Shown one piece after another: positions 1 through 9,787 of a stretch of DNA of 64,000 nt (positions are counted from its first letter, which is position 1; the number at the start of each line of letters is the position of its first letter). Origin of the DNA: Allomyces arbusculus (taxonomy: Eukaryota > Blastocladiomycota > Blastocladiomycetes > Blastocladiales > Blastocladiaceae); the NCBI GenBank assembly GCA_027604705.1, contig JADHYV010000023.1, positions 268,186-332,185 on the forward strand, read 5' to 3'. Position numbers and translations under genes: made by a program. The notes beneath the pieces were generated by a model. That model saw only the letters and a program-made list of their open reading frames with translations. It was not told the DNA's origin and ran no database searches.

Positions 1-121
1 GGGGTCGTGCTGCGCCACGCCGAGCGCCCTTCCACGGCCAAAGATTGGATCCATTGCCAGCACGCGTCGCCAACGTCGCGAGCGTCTTCTCTCCCTCATC
101 ACCACCACGACCCCGCCCACC

Positions 122-1540
122 ATGGCCACGACCAACACGACCGCCGCGCATCCGCTCGAACAACTGCGCGCCGACGCGACCGCCGCGCGCCTCGACCTCG
201 CGTCGCCGCAGTTTGCCGCGCACCTCGACGCAGCCGACCCGCTGCGCGCCCTGCGCAACGACTTCCTGCTCCCCGCCTACCCGGCGCCCGCGGCGGGCTC
301 TGCCGCGGCCAGCACGCATGCCGATAAGGTCGTCTACCTGTGCGGCAACAGTCTGGGCCTGCAGCCGCGTGGCACGCGCGACCTGCTCATGCAAGAGCTC
401 GACGTCTGGGCCAACCGTGGGGTCATGGGCCATTTCGACCACCCGTACGGCCGCCCCTGGGCCGAGATTGACGAGACGGTCACGGGCGAGGTGGCCAAGA
501 TTGTGGGCGCGAGCGTGAACGAAGTCGCGGTCATGGGCACGCTCACCAACAACTTGCACCTGCTCATGGTCGCGTTCTATCGCCCGACTCAGCAGCGGTA
601 CAAGATCTTGATCGAGAGCAAGGCGTTCCCGTCGGACCAGTACGCGGTCGCGTCGCAGGTGCAAGTGCACGGGTTCGATCCAATGGACGCGGTGATTGCC
701 CTGACGCCGCGCGAGGGCGAGGCCACGCTGCGCACCGAAGACATTTTAGCGACGATCAAGCAGCACGGTAATGAGATTGCTGTCGTTCTCTTCTCCGGCG
801 TCCAGTACTACACGGGCCAGCTGTTTGACATGCCGACCATCACGCGCGCCGCGCGTGAGGCCGGGTGTGTGGTGGGGTGGGACCTGGCGCACGCCGTCGG
901 TAACGTCCCGCTGCACCTGCACGACTGGGACGTTGACTTTGCTGCTTGGTGCACCTACAAGTACCTGAACTCCGGGCCCGGGTGCATTGCTGGCGCGTTT
1001 GTGCACGCCAAGCACGCCGACAAGAAAATGGCCGACTTGCCGCGGTTCGCTGGGTGGTGGGGCCACGACAAGCAGTCGCGGTTCAAGATGCCCGACCAGT
1101 TTGCGCCGATGCCCGGTGCGGCTGGGTTCCAGCTGTCGAACCCATCGGTCGTGGCCACCGTCTCGCTGCTCGGGTCGATGCAAGTCTTCCAAAAGACGTC
1201 GATCGCGCAACTGCGCGCCAAGTCGCTCCGGCTCACGGCCTACCTCGAGCATCTGATCGTCTCGGAGATCGCGCCGCTGCCGTCGGCGCTGGGGCTGCGC
1301 ATCTTGACCCCGTCGGACCCAAACCAGCGTGGTGCCCAGCTGTCGCTGCTGTTTGCTAAGATGAATGGCGTTGGGCCGCTCATGAAGGAGCTCGAGCACC
1401 GCGGTGTCGTTGTTGACGAGCGCGAGCCGAACGTGATTCGTGTCGCGCCGGCGCCGATTTACAACAACTTCACGGACGTGCGCCGGTTCGTGACGGCGCT
1501 TAAGGAGTCGCTCGAGGCGGTCGCCGCCAAGAAGAACTAG
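122..1540 (+). CDS. KYNU: Kynureninase
   Basis: Single-exon gene of 472 aa, the usual kynureninase length. It is a PLP enzyme that cleaves kynurenine and 3-hydroxykynurenine to anthranilate or 3-hydroxyanthranilate plus alanine, in the cytosolic tryptophan-to-NAD route (BNA5 in yeast). Visible family landmarks are the N-terminal 'YLCGNSLGLQP' motif, 'TLTNNLHLLM', the 'GWDLAHAVGN' segment with the PLP-contacting Asp, and 'CTYKYLNSGPG', whose Lys280 should form the Schiff base. The C-terminal 'VVVDEREPNVIRVAP' block is also typical. The start at 122 sits in a good CACCATGG context, and the in-frame extension upstream has no family similarity. No intron is needed. The next gene, on the same strand, starts about 480 bp downstream and is functionally unrelated. 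Confidence 0.95.
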   Translation: MATTNTTAAHPLEQLRADATAARLDLASPQFAAHLDAADPLRALRNDFLLPAYPAPAAGSAAASTHADKVVYLCGNSLGLQPRGTRDLLMQELDVWANRGVMGHFDHPYGRPWAEIDETVTGEVAKIVGASVNEVAVMGTLTNNLHLLMVAFYRPTQQRYKILIESKAFPSDQYAVASQVQVHGFDPMDAVIALTPREGEATLRTEDILATIKQHGNEIAVVLFSGVQYYTGQLFDMPTITRAAREAGCVVGWDLAHAVGNVPLHLHDWDVDFAAWCTYKYLNSGPGCIAGAFVHAKHADKKMADLPRFAGWWGHDKQSRFKMPDQFAPMPGAAGFQLSNPSVVATVSLLGSMQVFQKTSIAQLRAKSLRLTAYLEHLIVSEIAPLPSALGLRILTPSDPNQRGAQLSLLFAKMNGVGPLMKELEHRGVVVDEREPNVIRVAPAPIYNNFTDVRRFVTALKESLEAVAAKKN

Positions 1541-2018
1541 ATTGCAGTGGGGCCGGGCCGCACCGCGCGCTGAGAAGACATGTCGTGTCTTATCATTGAC
1601 CTTTTATTGAATCAAATGCTCGTTTGCTTTTTGGCCTTCTTTTGCTCCGCGGCTCTGCTCCTGCAAACAAATCGCTCGGGGGGTAGCAACTCGAATCTCT
1701 GAGTCGAATGCACATGTCTCCTTTGGCTTGGCCACAGATTCGACCAGGCCGCGTTGTGGCCGCTGGCTGGGCTCGAATCCGCATCCCGTCCTTTCATAAC
1801 GTCGAGCAGACGTACCAACCGACACAACACCAACATCAGCACTCGACGCAAGCGATATGGCGCCACACCACCAGGACCACGACAATAACCGGCCCAGCAA
1901 ACGTGCGGCCCTGTCATTGAATCCATAGGCTTGCCCTGCGACGGCAAGTCACTGAACGACACTTGATCCGGACCCTGATCCACTTGCCATCGGTTCCCAT
2001 CAACCAGGCGCGAGGGTC
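1541..2018. other. Intergenic, no gene seen
   Basis: Spacer between kynureninase and the translin-X gene. I see only short unsupported frames. A T-rich patch near 1600-1640 could serve 3' end formation of kynureninase. A tRNA-like box around 1770 was tested and does not fold into a cloverleaf. Confidence 0.5.
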
Positions 2019-3201
2019 ATGGACACCACGGACTCTGCCGAGACCACGCCGGCCGCGACCACCATGTCGTCGACGGCCGCACTGTTCCAGCTTGCCCGCG
2101 GGCACCTCGACGCACAGGTCCGCGTCCTGGCCTCTTGACGTGGGTGAAGCGCATCGATGATCCCAAGCTGATCTTTTGGTCATTTGACAGTGGAACCAAC
2201 GCGAGGCCGTCATCAAGCAATCGCGCGAGATCACGCGCGAGAGCAAGAAGCTGATTGTCATGCTGCATCGGTACCGTGGCTCTTGACTGCGCTTTGCCTC
2301 TGGAACGTGGCTCTCCGCCGAGACCTGACAATTATGCGCCGCTCTCCTGCAGCCATGACCCGAAAGTCGCGTTTGTCGAGTCGGAAATGGCCGCGTTCCC
2401 GGCGGCCAAGGCCAAGGTCCTGCAGATGCTGAGCAAGCTTGCCTCGCAGTTCAAGAGCCGGCAAGAGTTCCATCGGTACGTTGTTGGTCGGCGCTGCTCA
2501 CGGCCAGCTTCTCCTCGCGGCGCGCCGGGCACTGATGCTCTCGCGCGCACCTGCAGGTATTCGAGCAACGTCAAGCACTGTATCCAAGAGTTTCTCGAGG
2601 CCGTTGCGTTCCACTACTTCATGGAGTTCCGCCGCATGATCCCGTTCGACGACGCGCGGCTGTTGCTCGAGAGCTTGGTGCGTTGGATCCTGACAGGAGC
2701 CCGACTTGAAAGGGACGCATCACTGACTGACCCTTGCCATACTGAACCCAGGGGCTGCAACTAATGCCGCAAGACTATATCATGGGCATTTCGGACGTGT
2801 CGGGCGAGGTGATGCGGTTTGCGACCAATGCTGCGACCAAGGGCAACACGGAGTGGGTCGAGGCGAGCCGCGCGTACCTGCAGGACTTTTACCACGGTGC
2901 GTGCGAGCCGGTTGAATTGCAGAGTGGGTGGAGAAGGCTGATATCAGTGTCCCACTTAGCGTGCCTGTCTCTTGACGCGTCATTCAACGAAAACGACATG
3001 AACCGCAAGATCGACACGACGCGCGAGAGCGTGCTCAAGGTGGAGCGCTGTACGCCTGTCTCATCGTTGTGTTGTGCTCCTTCAATCGAGCTCACTTGAC
3101 CGCAACATGTAGTGGCGTACGATTTGGCGATCCGCCAGAGCGAGCAAAAGCTGTTCCGCAAGGACCAGGACGTGGTCATGCAAGAGTCGACCACCCAATA
3201 A
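2019..3201 (+). CDS. TSNAX: Translin-associated factor X (TSNAX)
   Basis: Seven exons; introns 2118-2190, 2271-2352, 2476-2556, 2678-2751, 2897-2959 and 3050-3112; spliced product 248 aa, close to other TSNAX proteins. TSNAX pairs with translin in the C3PO RNase that removes the small-RNA passenger strand and trims RNA. The N-terminal helix 'SREITRESKKLIVMLHR' matches the TSNAX pattern of an LHR after a Lys/Ser-rich helix. 'QEFLEAVAFHYF' and 'QDYIMGISDVSGEVMRF' match the translin-fold core, where acidic residues of the catalytic site lie. The C-terminal 'YDLAIRQSEQKL' is the last helix. TSNAX rather than translin is favoured by the internal order and the 'DVSGEVMR' segment. Intron 2897-2959 is a multiple of three without a stop, so reading through it would also stay open. 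A translin partner is not in the window. Confidence 0.88.
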
Positions 3202-3241
3202 AGCCCACAGCTATCAACTATCATATTGCGTTCCCTCCTTC

Positions 3242-4816
3242 CTACTCGCTCTCCAACTGCACAACACACACCTCCTGCGCATACTCGACCACCGGCCCAC
3301 CGACCGCGTTCGGCTCCGACGCCGCGCAATTCTTGCCGCACGTATACACGAGCACGGTCCCAAACTCCATGCCCGAGTACCACGTCGACGGATGCGCCTT
3401 CTCATCCACCGGCCCGGAACCCGCGGCCTTGGCCGCATATTGCTCCACGGGCAGCACCGACAACAGTGTCGACATGAGCTGGCACTCAAACACGCGCGCG
3501 GCACCGCATCGGTCACACTTGGGCACTGCGCCCGGCTTTCCGCCCTTGGTCGGTGGTCCACTGATCACGGCAAAGTCGGAATAGTGCAGCGCGCGCCCGC
3601 CGTGCCGGTACCGCACGACCTGGCCAGGATTGTCCTCGATACGCTCGACAAATTTCTCGAGCGTGCGCGTGAACCCCTTGATCGTCGTGCTCTCGTACGA
3701 CTCGGAGGTGGGTTTCGCGCTGGAGCTGGAGTCGGCGCCGTCGACGAGGTCGCCATCGCCGAGCGTGCCGTCACCCAGCTGGTAGTGCGCATACGCGGCG
3801 GCCTTGGCGAGTTTCGATTGAATGTATTCCTCCTCGATGAGCAGGTAGTACGCGGGGAACACGGTCGGGTCGGCGCGGCCGAGCGAGAGCGACGCGAGTT
3901 GCGTGTCGAGAAGGGAGACGGCGTCGCTAGTGGTGGTTGTGGTTGTCGTGGCGAGGTCTGGCGGGGTAGAAGCGGCAGCAGCAGGAGCGGCGACCGCGAC
4001 GGGTGCCGGGTCGAGGACAGGGACAGCCTTCTTGGCCGGTTTCGGCGGCGCCGCGACCTCCTTGGGCGTCAGCGAGAACTTGAGGTCGGAAATGGGTGCG
4101 GCAAACGCCGCAGTTGGGGTCGTCACGTCGAACCCGGCAAACGGATCGGACGCGGGTTTACTGAGCGCGTCGCCGAATCCGCCAAAAGGGTCGCTGCCCT
4201 TCGGTGCGTCGGGTGCACTAACCGGATCAGCGGATGCAGCTAGGGTATCGAATCCACCAAACGGGTCGGCGGTAGCATCCGGCTTCTCGGCCGCACTTCC
4301 CCACACATCATCCGCGACATGGAACAGATCCTTGTCGACCGATGCGATCCCCTGCGGCTCCTCCACCTTCTTCTCCACCACCACCACGTCCTCCACGTGC
4401 TCGAGGTCCACCTCGTCGTCCTTTCTCGGAGCCACCGGCGCTGAGTGCGCCACCCGCCGCCGTGCATTTCCGCGCGCCACAAACCATGCGCCCGGTCGCG
4501 GCATGCACGCGCGGCGATTACATCCCCACACGTAGAGTACGCGCACTTCGTCGTCGTCAAGCGGTGCGTAGAGTTGAGCGACCAGGAGGAGCGGGCGCGC
4601 GCATGCTGCACAGGCTGGGGTCGGGATGGGTGGGTTGGGTGCGAGCGGGGCTGCGGGGCCGCCGAGGCGAGAGACGGTGTGGTCGATCAAGTCCTTGGCA
4701 GCGCGCGACCGAGAGACTTTGCCGTCTGGGAAGGCCAGGTAATCGCCGGTCGGCGTCCACCCTTCGGCAGCAGAGGTGAAGTCGGAGGCCGCGTCCGAGT
4801 CGGAGTCGGAGTACAT
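3242..4816 (-). CDS. TSR4: Tsr4/PDCD2-family ribosomal protein uS5 chaperone
   Basis: Intronless, 524 aa when started at the Met encoded at 4816 ('MYSDSDSDAASD'); an upstream in-frame Met at 4990 would add 58 residues of no apparent similarity. The N-terminal zinc-binding half shows 'CAACARPLLLVAQLYAPL' and 'LYVWGCNRRAC'. The C-terminal PDCD2 domain shows 'VVRYRHGGRALHYSD', 'CDRCGAARVFECQLM' and 'FGTVLVYTCGKNC', with the expected Cys pairs. The middle 200 residues are Ala/Asp/Pro-rich with repeats of 'DPFGGF' (DPF-type endocytic-adaptor-like motifs), which is longer than in human PDCD2. Family members are dedicated chaperones of ribosomal protein Rps2/uS5 in 40S assembly. The gene is divergent from the NOXRED1-like gene across about 300 bp. 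Confidence 0.9.
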   Translation of the reverse strand: MYSDSDSDAASDFTSAAEGWTPTGDYLAFPDGKVSRSRAAKDLIDHTVSRLGGPAAPLAPNPPIPTPACAACARPLLLVAQLYAPLDDDEVRVLYVWGCNRRACMPRPGAWFVARGNARRRVAHSAPVAPRKDDEVDLEHVEDVVVVEKKVEEPQGIASVDKDLFHVADDVWGSAAEKPDATADPFGGFDTLAASADPVSAPDAPKGSDPFGGFGDALSKPASDPFAGFDVTTPTAAFAAPISDLKFSLTPKEVAAPPKPAKKAVPVLDPAPVAVAAPAAAASTPPDLATTTTTTTSDAVSLLDTQLASLSLGRADPTVFPAYYLLIEEEYIQSKLAKAAAYAHYQLGDGTLGDGDLVDGADSSSSAKPTSESYESTTIKGFTRTLEKFVERIEDNPGQVVRYRHGGRALHYSDFAVISGPPTKGGKPGAVPKCDRCGAARVFECQLMSTLLSVLPVEQYAAKAAGSGPVDEKAHPSTWYSGMEFGTVLVYTCGKNCAASEPNAVGGPVVEYAQEVCVVQLESE

Positions 4817-5119
4817 GGTGGAGGATCGGATGGGTCGACGAGCGGATGGGTGGAGGAGGTGCTCGGTAATGATGCGCGGGCGCTCGAGCGGCGCGTTGGA
4901 CTCGAGTTGACAATAGTTGACGAAGGCTAAATGATTCCGCAAGCAGAGAGGAAGCTGGCGGCCAGCCAGCCAGAGTTGCGCTATGGCCACGTGCCACGTT
5001 GCTCACAACGACGCGTCTCGCACTCTGCCTCGCACTGCCAAGTTCGCTTCTCACCGTCGCGATCGTGGACCGACGTCGGCCTGCTGCAGCAGTGCCTGCT
5101 GCAACACGCACGTACCGCC
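4817..5119. promoter_or_regulatory. Divergent promoter region TSR4 / NOXRED1-like
   Basis: About 300 bp between two divergent start codons, so it must hold both promoters. No individual element could be recognised. Inferred from gene orientation only. Confidence 0.45.
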
Positions 5120-6341
5120 ATGCCCACCCAGTTGCCACCGCCCTCACTTGCTGCATGCGCCTCGAATGGCTCTTCGGGCGCTCTCGCCGCCAAGATGGAC
5201 CCGTCGAGCGAGCTGCGCCGCATGCTCATGCCAACCACCCGGCCCACCAAGTCGCCACCACCAACAACTGGTCGTAGTTCTGTCCAAGCGCCATCAAGGC
5301 CGGCGCCAAGCACCTCCACCGCTTCATCCCGCTCCCTGGTCGACCGCGCACTCACCCCGGCCGCCGCCGCGCCCGATCCCAAGCCCTTATCCGCGACGAC
5401 CCTCCTCGCGCAGCTGCCCACCATCACCTCGCCCACCTTCGGCCTCGCTCCGTCCCTCGCGAACCACGTTCTCGCCACCGCGCACCACTACACGTCCACC
5501 ACCACCCACCTCGCCATGCGCGTCGCCGCCATGGTCCGTCTCCTCGCTGCCGGCCGCGCCGCCCTCGCGCCCCCCGGCGTCCCCTCTGTCCCTGGCGGCC
5601 CGACCGAATCCGTGACCCTTGTCGGGTCCGGTCCCGTCGCGCTCGCAATCGCCAAATCCCTCGCGACCAACCCGCCCACGGGCGCCAAGGCGGTCGCGCT
5701 CACGTCGCGGCTCCCGCTCACGCAACCGCCTGCGCAGTCCCTCCCACCCTCGCCAAGACTTGCTGTCACGCACACGTGCGACGTGGCGGCCGCCGTCCAG
5801 CGCGCGGGGACCGTCGTCGTGTGCGTGCCGCCCGCACACACGCGGCACGTCGCGCAGGTGCATGTGCACCCGCACGATCCGGGGAGCGTGGTGCTCGTGG
5901 TCGCGGCGGGACTCGCGTCGTTGGTGGTGCGGAGGTGGTTTGTCGCGGGGAGTGATGCAGCCCCGGTCGCGTCGCGCGTCGTGCATGTTGCGCTTGACCC
6001 AAAGGAGGTGGAGGGTGGGGAGGTACTCACGGCGCGCGTCGTGCGGGAGTGCTTTGATGCCTTGTTTTCTGCGGTATTGGGGCCGTGCGATGAAGAGCGG
6101 CCGTGGAATGCGGCGCAGGTCGTGCCGCTGATTCGGTGCGTTTATGTCGTTTTTAGTTTGAGGAGGAACGTTGGCTAATGCTCGGGTTGGGTGGAAACGT
6201 AGCAAGACTATGGCGCATTTCGGAATTCAAGTCTTAACGTCGACTCCAGTCAACGACTACCCGTCGTGGGTCGCGTTCATCGGCACTATTGACTTTCTGG
6301 CGCAACTGACGAGGTGCGTATCCTCGACCAACCACGAATAA
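5120..6341 (+). CDS. NOXRED1-like NAD(P)-binding oxidoreductase (P5C-reductase-like fold)
   Basis: Two exons, intron 6136-6202, giving 384 aa. The N-terminal 100 residues are Pro/Ser-rich; a Rossmann start 'SVTLVGSGPVALAIAKSL' follows, then 'VVCVPPAHTRHVAQVHV' and 'SVVLVVAAGLASLVVRR', the layout of the F420/NADP- and pyrroline-5-carboxylate-reductase-like domain. The spliced C-terminus 'HFGIQVLTSTPVNDYPSWVA' restores an open frame; the tail resembles the C-terminal helix of animal NOXRED1. The substrate is unknown in any organism. An in-frame Met at 4931 lies upstream but adds low-complexity sequence, so 5120 is preferred. The assignment to NOXRED1 rather than to a generic ProC-like enzyme rests on the size and on the divergent glycine motif (GSGPVA). 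Confidence 0.6.
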
Positions 6342-6373
6342 AACGAAGGGTATATCTTGAACAATCGAGACAC

Positions 6374-8878
6374 TCAGCACCCGGACGCGGGGTCCACGTC
6401 GACCGCGGCCAATATACTGTCGCTGATCTGGAACACGCTCACCTCGCTTGGTCGCTCGGGGCTCGCATGCGACACGGCCGCGAGCGTATGGTCGGTCTCG
6501 CCGTGCACGTGCGATGTGGACGCCACGGCAAAGTCGGCGAGGTGGCCGTCAATGTGGCGCAGAATGCAGCCGTGTTTCTATGCGTGCCGCAACGGTCAGT
6601 CGTCGCGCGACCGCAAGGTGAAGGAAACGGCGGGACGTACATCGCGCGGATCCCACACGGTCAGTTCGCCGTTCATGCTGAGGTGGAAGATACGCGACGA
6701 CGTGGGCCCGATGACGACCTTGGCCGTGCCGCCACCCGTGTCGCGCAACGGCCACCGGACTTGCTGCGAGACGCGGCCGTTTTCCACTTCGAACGCGACG
6801 AGCGTCGCGCCATTCGCGAGCACGGCCCAGGTCCCGCTGCGGTTCACGCTGGCGGCCGTGTACCTTTGGTTAGGGTCGTGGAACTGATGTGTTCAAGGCA
6901 GTTTCTGGTGAGCAAGCGCGCAGGCGCAAGCATGGGTGGGTGGGGAATGCGCACCAAGAGCTTTGGGTCGCCGCCAGGGCGCCACAGAAACAAGTCGGGT
7001 CCCGACGCAAACCACACCACGATCCGGCCCTGGTCCGTCCGGCACAGTCCGGCCGAGTGAATCGCGTGCGCGTGGCCGTGGAATCCTCGCATACGAAGCA
7101 GAACTACTATTGACTAATCGTCAGTTCCCGCCTCTCACCTCTGATGCCACCCCAGCCTACGCACCTTGCTCCATCCCATCGCGCGGCTCATACACGCTCA
7201 CCTCCCCGTCCTCGAACCCAACCACCACATGCGCAAACGCCGCGTCCATGATCCTCATCGCCGACTCGTTCTCCGGGTCCGCAACGTCCCCGACCACAAC
7301 AAAATTTCGCGAGTACCCACGAACGACGGTCCCGCCATGCTCCACGGCGACCAGCGGCGCACTCGCTACGCCCGTTGCGGCCGCGTGCGCCGGCACTCCT
7401 CGCAATTTGGCCAACTCGTGCACGAGCGCGACCTTTGGTCCTTTTGGCGCCAATAGCCCACCAGCATCGACGGGTTCACGGACAACGTATCGCGCCACGT
7501 GCCCCTCCCGGCCAAACACGACCAGCGACCCGTCGGCGTCGACGACGATCTTGGCGAGCGGCCACGGGACCAGAGTGCGCGCGAACCAGTCGTATAGCAG
7601 CGGGGACGCCTGGGAGCGTGTGGAGAGTTGGCCGCCAGCGGCAAACACGTCGAGCACGGTCGCGAGCGAGGTGGTCCTGATGGATTTGAAAATGTCGTCG
7701 ATGCACCCGGCAGGTTCGGGCGGGACCAGCGCGAGGGACCGCGGGTGGTCGGTGGCGGCGAATTCGGGTGGCGGAGGGGGCGCGGAGACGGGCGGGCCGA
7801 TCAAGGTCGGCTGAATCCGGCGCTTCTTGCGCTGCGTGGGCGCCGGTGGAGCAGCCGGTTGGGCGCGTTGCGACGGCGGCCTAGCGGGTGCAGTGGGTGG
7901 TGGCCTTGTGGAGGACGGCAGCGACACAGAGGAGGAAGTGGCTGGTGTCGGTGGGGCAGAGGAAGGAGCAGACGGCGCTGGAGATGGGCGCACAGAAGGA
8001 CGCGAAGGGACGCGCGGCCGCGGGCGCGCAGGGGGAGCCGTCAACTCCATTTGCGCGAATAAGGAGGGTATGGTGGGCGCGCGTGTGGGACCTGCGGTCG
8101 AAGCACTCGGAGCTGCCGCGTGTGAGCTGAAACTCGCCACAGTAGTGCTACTCGGCCGCGACACCTGCCGCGCCGCTGTATTCTTGCTGTTCGACGCTGG
8201 CGTAGGTGGCACCGGAGCGTTCACTAGCGTGACCTTGGGCAGGTATGGATTGCTCTTCAAGTCGCGAAACAGGCGTGTGGCCACGTTCTTGTCAGACACA
8301 ATGAGCCGCACAGCCGTGACCGTGTTTCTGGCCCCACGGAGCCGATAAACTGCGAGCAAGCTGCTGCTCGTCGCAGCACGGCCCGTGGCGAGACGGTAAA
8401 GCTCGAGACTCGAGTGCGGCGTGGTATTCGTGTCGCCGTACTCCACTTGCACGGCGGGCAGATTGGCGACCGTGGCGGGATCCACGTGCACTTCCGGGTA
8501 GACGAGGTCCAAATCAGCTTCTTCTGGCCCGCGGAACGGCGCGAAGTGGATGGATTGCAGCGCGCGGAGAAGGGACGCGCCGGACGAGAGGTGCAGGCGC
8601 AAGCAAGTCGAGTCGGGCGCGCAGATTTCCACGTTGCCCGAGACGACGGCGCCCGGGTCGGCGCTGATCTCGCTAAAAGCGTCGGCGCCGAGGTGCTTGC
8701 GCAGGTGCGCGCGTAAATCGTCGAGGTCGACGGTGTTGGGGACGACAATGAAGACGGGGCGCTTCGCGAGAGTGTCGTAGAGCGCTGCTGGCGGCGGTGC
8801 GCTGGCACGGCTGGGTCCTGCACTGGTGCGTGCAGCAGCAGCAGCACCGCCCTTGGTCGGCGACGACGGCGAGGCCAT
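6374..8878 (-). CDS. WD40/beta-propeller-like protein with HIRA B-domain-like motif
   Basis: Four exons; introns 7107-7164, 6884-6954 and 6578-6640 (minus-strand order); 770 aa from the Met at 8878. I do not recognise the family. The N-terminal 230 residues look globular ('RPVFIVVPNTVDLDDLRAHL'). A Pro/Ser/Ala linker follows, then a basic 'RKKRRIQPTLIGPP' motif (codons near 7799-7832), which fits the Arg-Arg-Ile-x-Pro pattern through which HIRA and CAF-1 p60 bind Asf1. The C-terminal 350 residues hold propeller-like blades: 'AHVVVGFEDGEVSVYEP', 'GRIVVWFASGPDLFLWRP', 'RIFHLSMNGELTVWDPRD' and 'PSEVSVFQISDSILAAVDV'. The last two junctions are supported by phase and by continuity of the blades ('FHDPNQRYTAASVNRSGTW'). 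A RAB3GAP2-like propeller is another possibility. It is divergent from QCR9. Confidence 0.6.
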
Positions 8879-9227
8879 GCCGTTGCGGGCAGCGGAGAGT
8901 GCGTCGTGCTGGCGGATGTGTTGCCCGTCCTGATTTCGTCGTGATGTGTGCAAAAGTCGGTCCGGCAAGAACGCGCCTTGCCCAAGCGAGCATCGAGTCA
9001 CTCACGCATGGGTTCACGACAACATAAGGCGAAAGAGGGCGAAAAATGGCGGAAGACCGATGCAAACTCGCGCTCCACGTGAACCCACGCCTCTCTCACC
9101 AACTCGCGCTGCCCACTTTTTGGCAAATCAAACTCGACTGACACTGCCATCGTCGTCGTTGACACCGTCGTTGCCGCCGTCCACCTCCCCACCCGAACCC
9201 TCCGCCACCCACCGCGTTCAATTCACC
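8879..9227. promoter_or_regulatory. Divergent promoter region, WD40-like gene / QCR9
   Basis: About 350 bp between two divergent start codons. The stretch just before QCR9 is pyrimidine-rich, as often seen in fungal leaders. No specific operator was recognised. Confidence 0.4.
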
Positions 9228-9499
9228 ATGGCCGCCGAGACTGGTCTGACCCGCCGTGTGTACAACGGCCTCTTCCGCCGCAACTCGGTGTTTGTCGGCG
9301 CCATCTTCGCGACCGCCTTCACGTTCGAGATCTTCTTCGACAAGTTCACCGACAACATCTGGGACTCGCGTAACAAGGGCGTATGTACCATCAAGCAAAA
9401 TTAGCCGCTGGACATCGGCTCTGAACCGGCAACTGAACGATGACATACATTGCTGGTCAATAGAAGCAATGGAAGGACATCAAGCACAACTACGCGTAA
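9228..9499 (+). CDS. QCR9: Ubiquinol-cytochrome c reductase subunit 9 (Qcr9/UQCR10)
   Basis: Two exons, intron 9381-9463, giving 62 aa, the usual size of this tiny complex III subunit. The spliced sequence contains 'LFRRNSVFVGAIFATAFTFE' (the single membrane helix with the hallmark F-x-R-N-S-V-F-V-G start), then 'NKGKQWKDIKHNYA' across the splice junction, matching the N-K-G-K-x-W-K-D signature of Qcr9. It sits in the inner mitochondrial membrane next to the Rieske protein and cytochrome c1. The ATG is in a CACCATGGCC context. The second exon is only 12 codons including the stop, so the gene is easily missed by automated prediction. Confidence 0.95.
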
Positions 9500-9787
9500 A
9501 CCCGCCGTCCGCCGATTTGTCTTCCTCTCGTCGTTGCGGCTGCGCTCTGTCCGCTCGTTGCAGTGCCATGCCGCTGCCTCGCTCATCGTCGTGAACCGTC
9601 GTGCGCCTCGTTCGGGTTCCCCGCCTGCTTACGCGCGCGCGTGCTCGCGGTGGTGGTTATTTGTCGTCCCAGAATCTTAGCATAAACCCCAAATTGTAAA
9701 TGGGCTCGTTTCTTTCGCATCAACACCTCCTGAGCGAGAACTCAGTCGAGCATGCTCTCTTCTGACAGACGCGGCCCAGTCCGAGCC

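Noticed and set aside
1680-1800. tRNA-like boxes on either strand near GCTCGAATCC
   Set aside because: No acceptor stem or consistent arms could be built; the match is limited to the B-box-like decamer.
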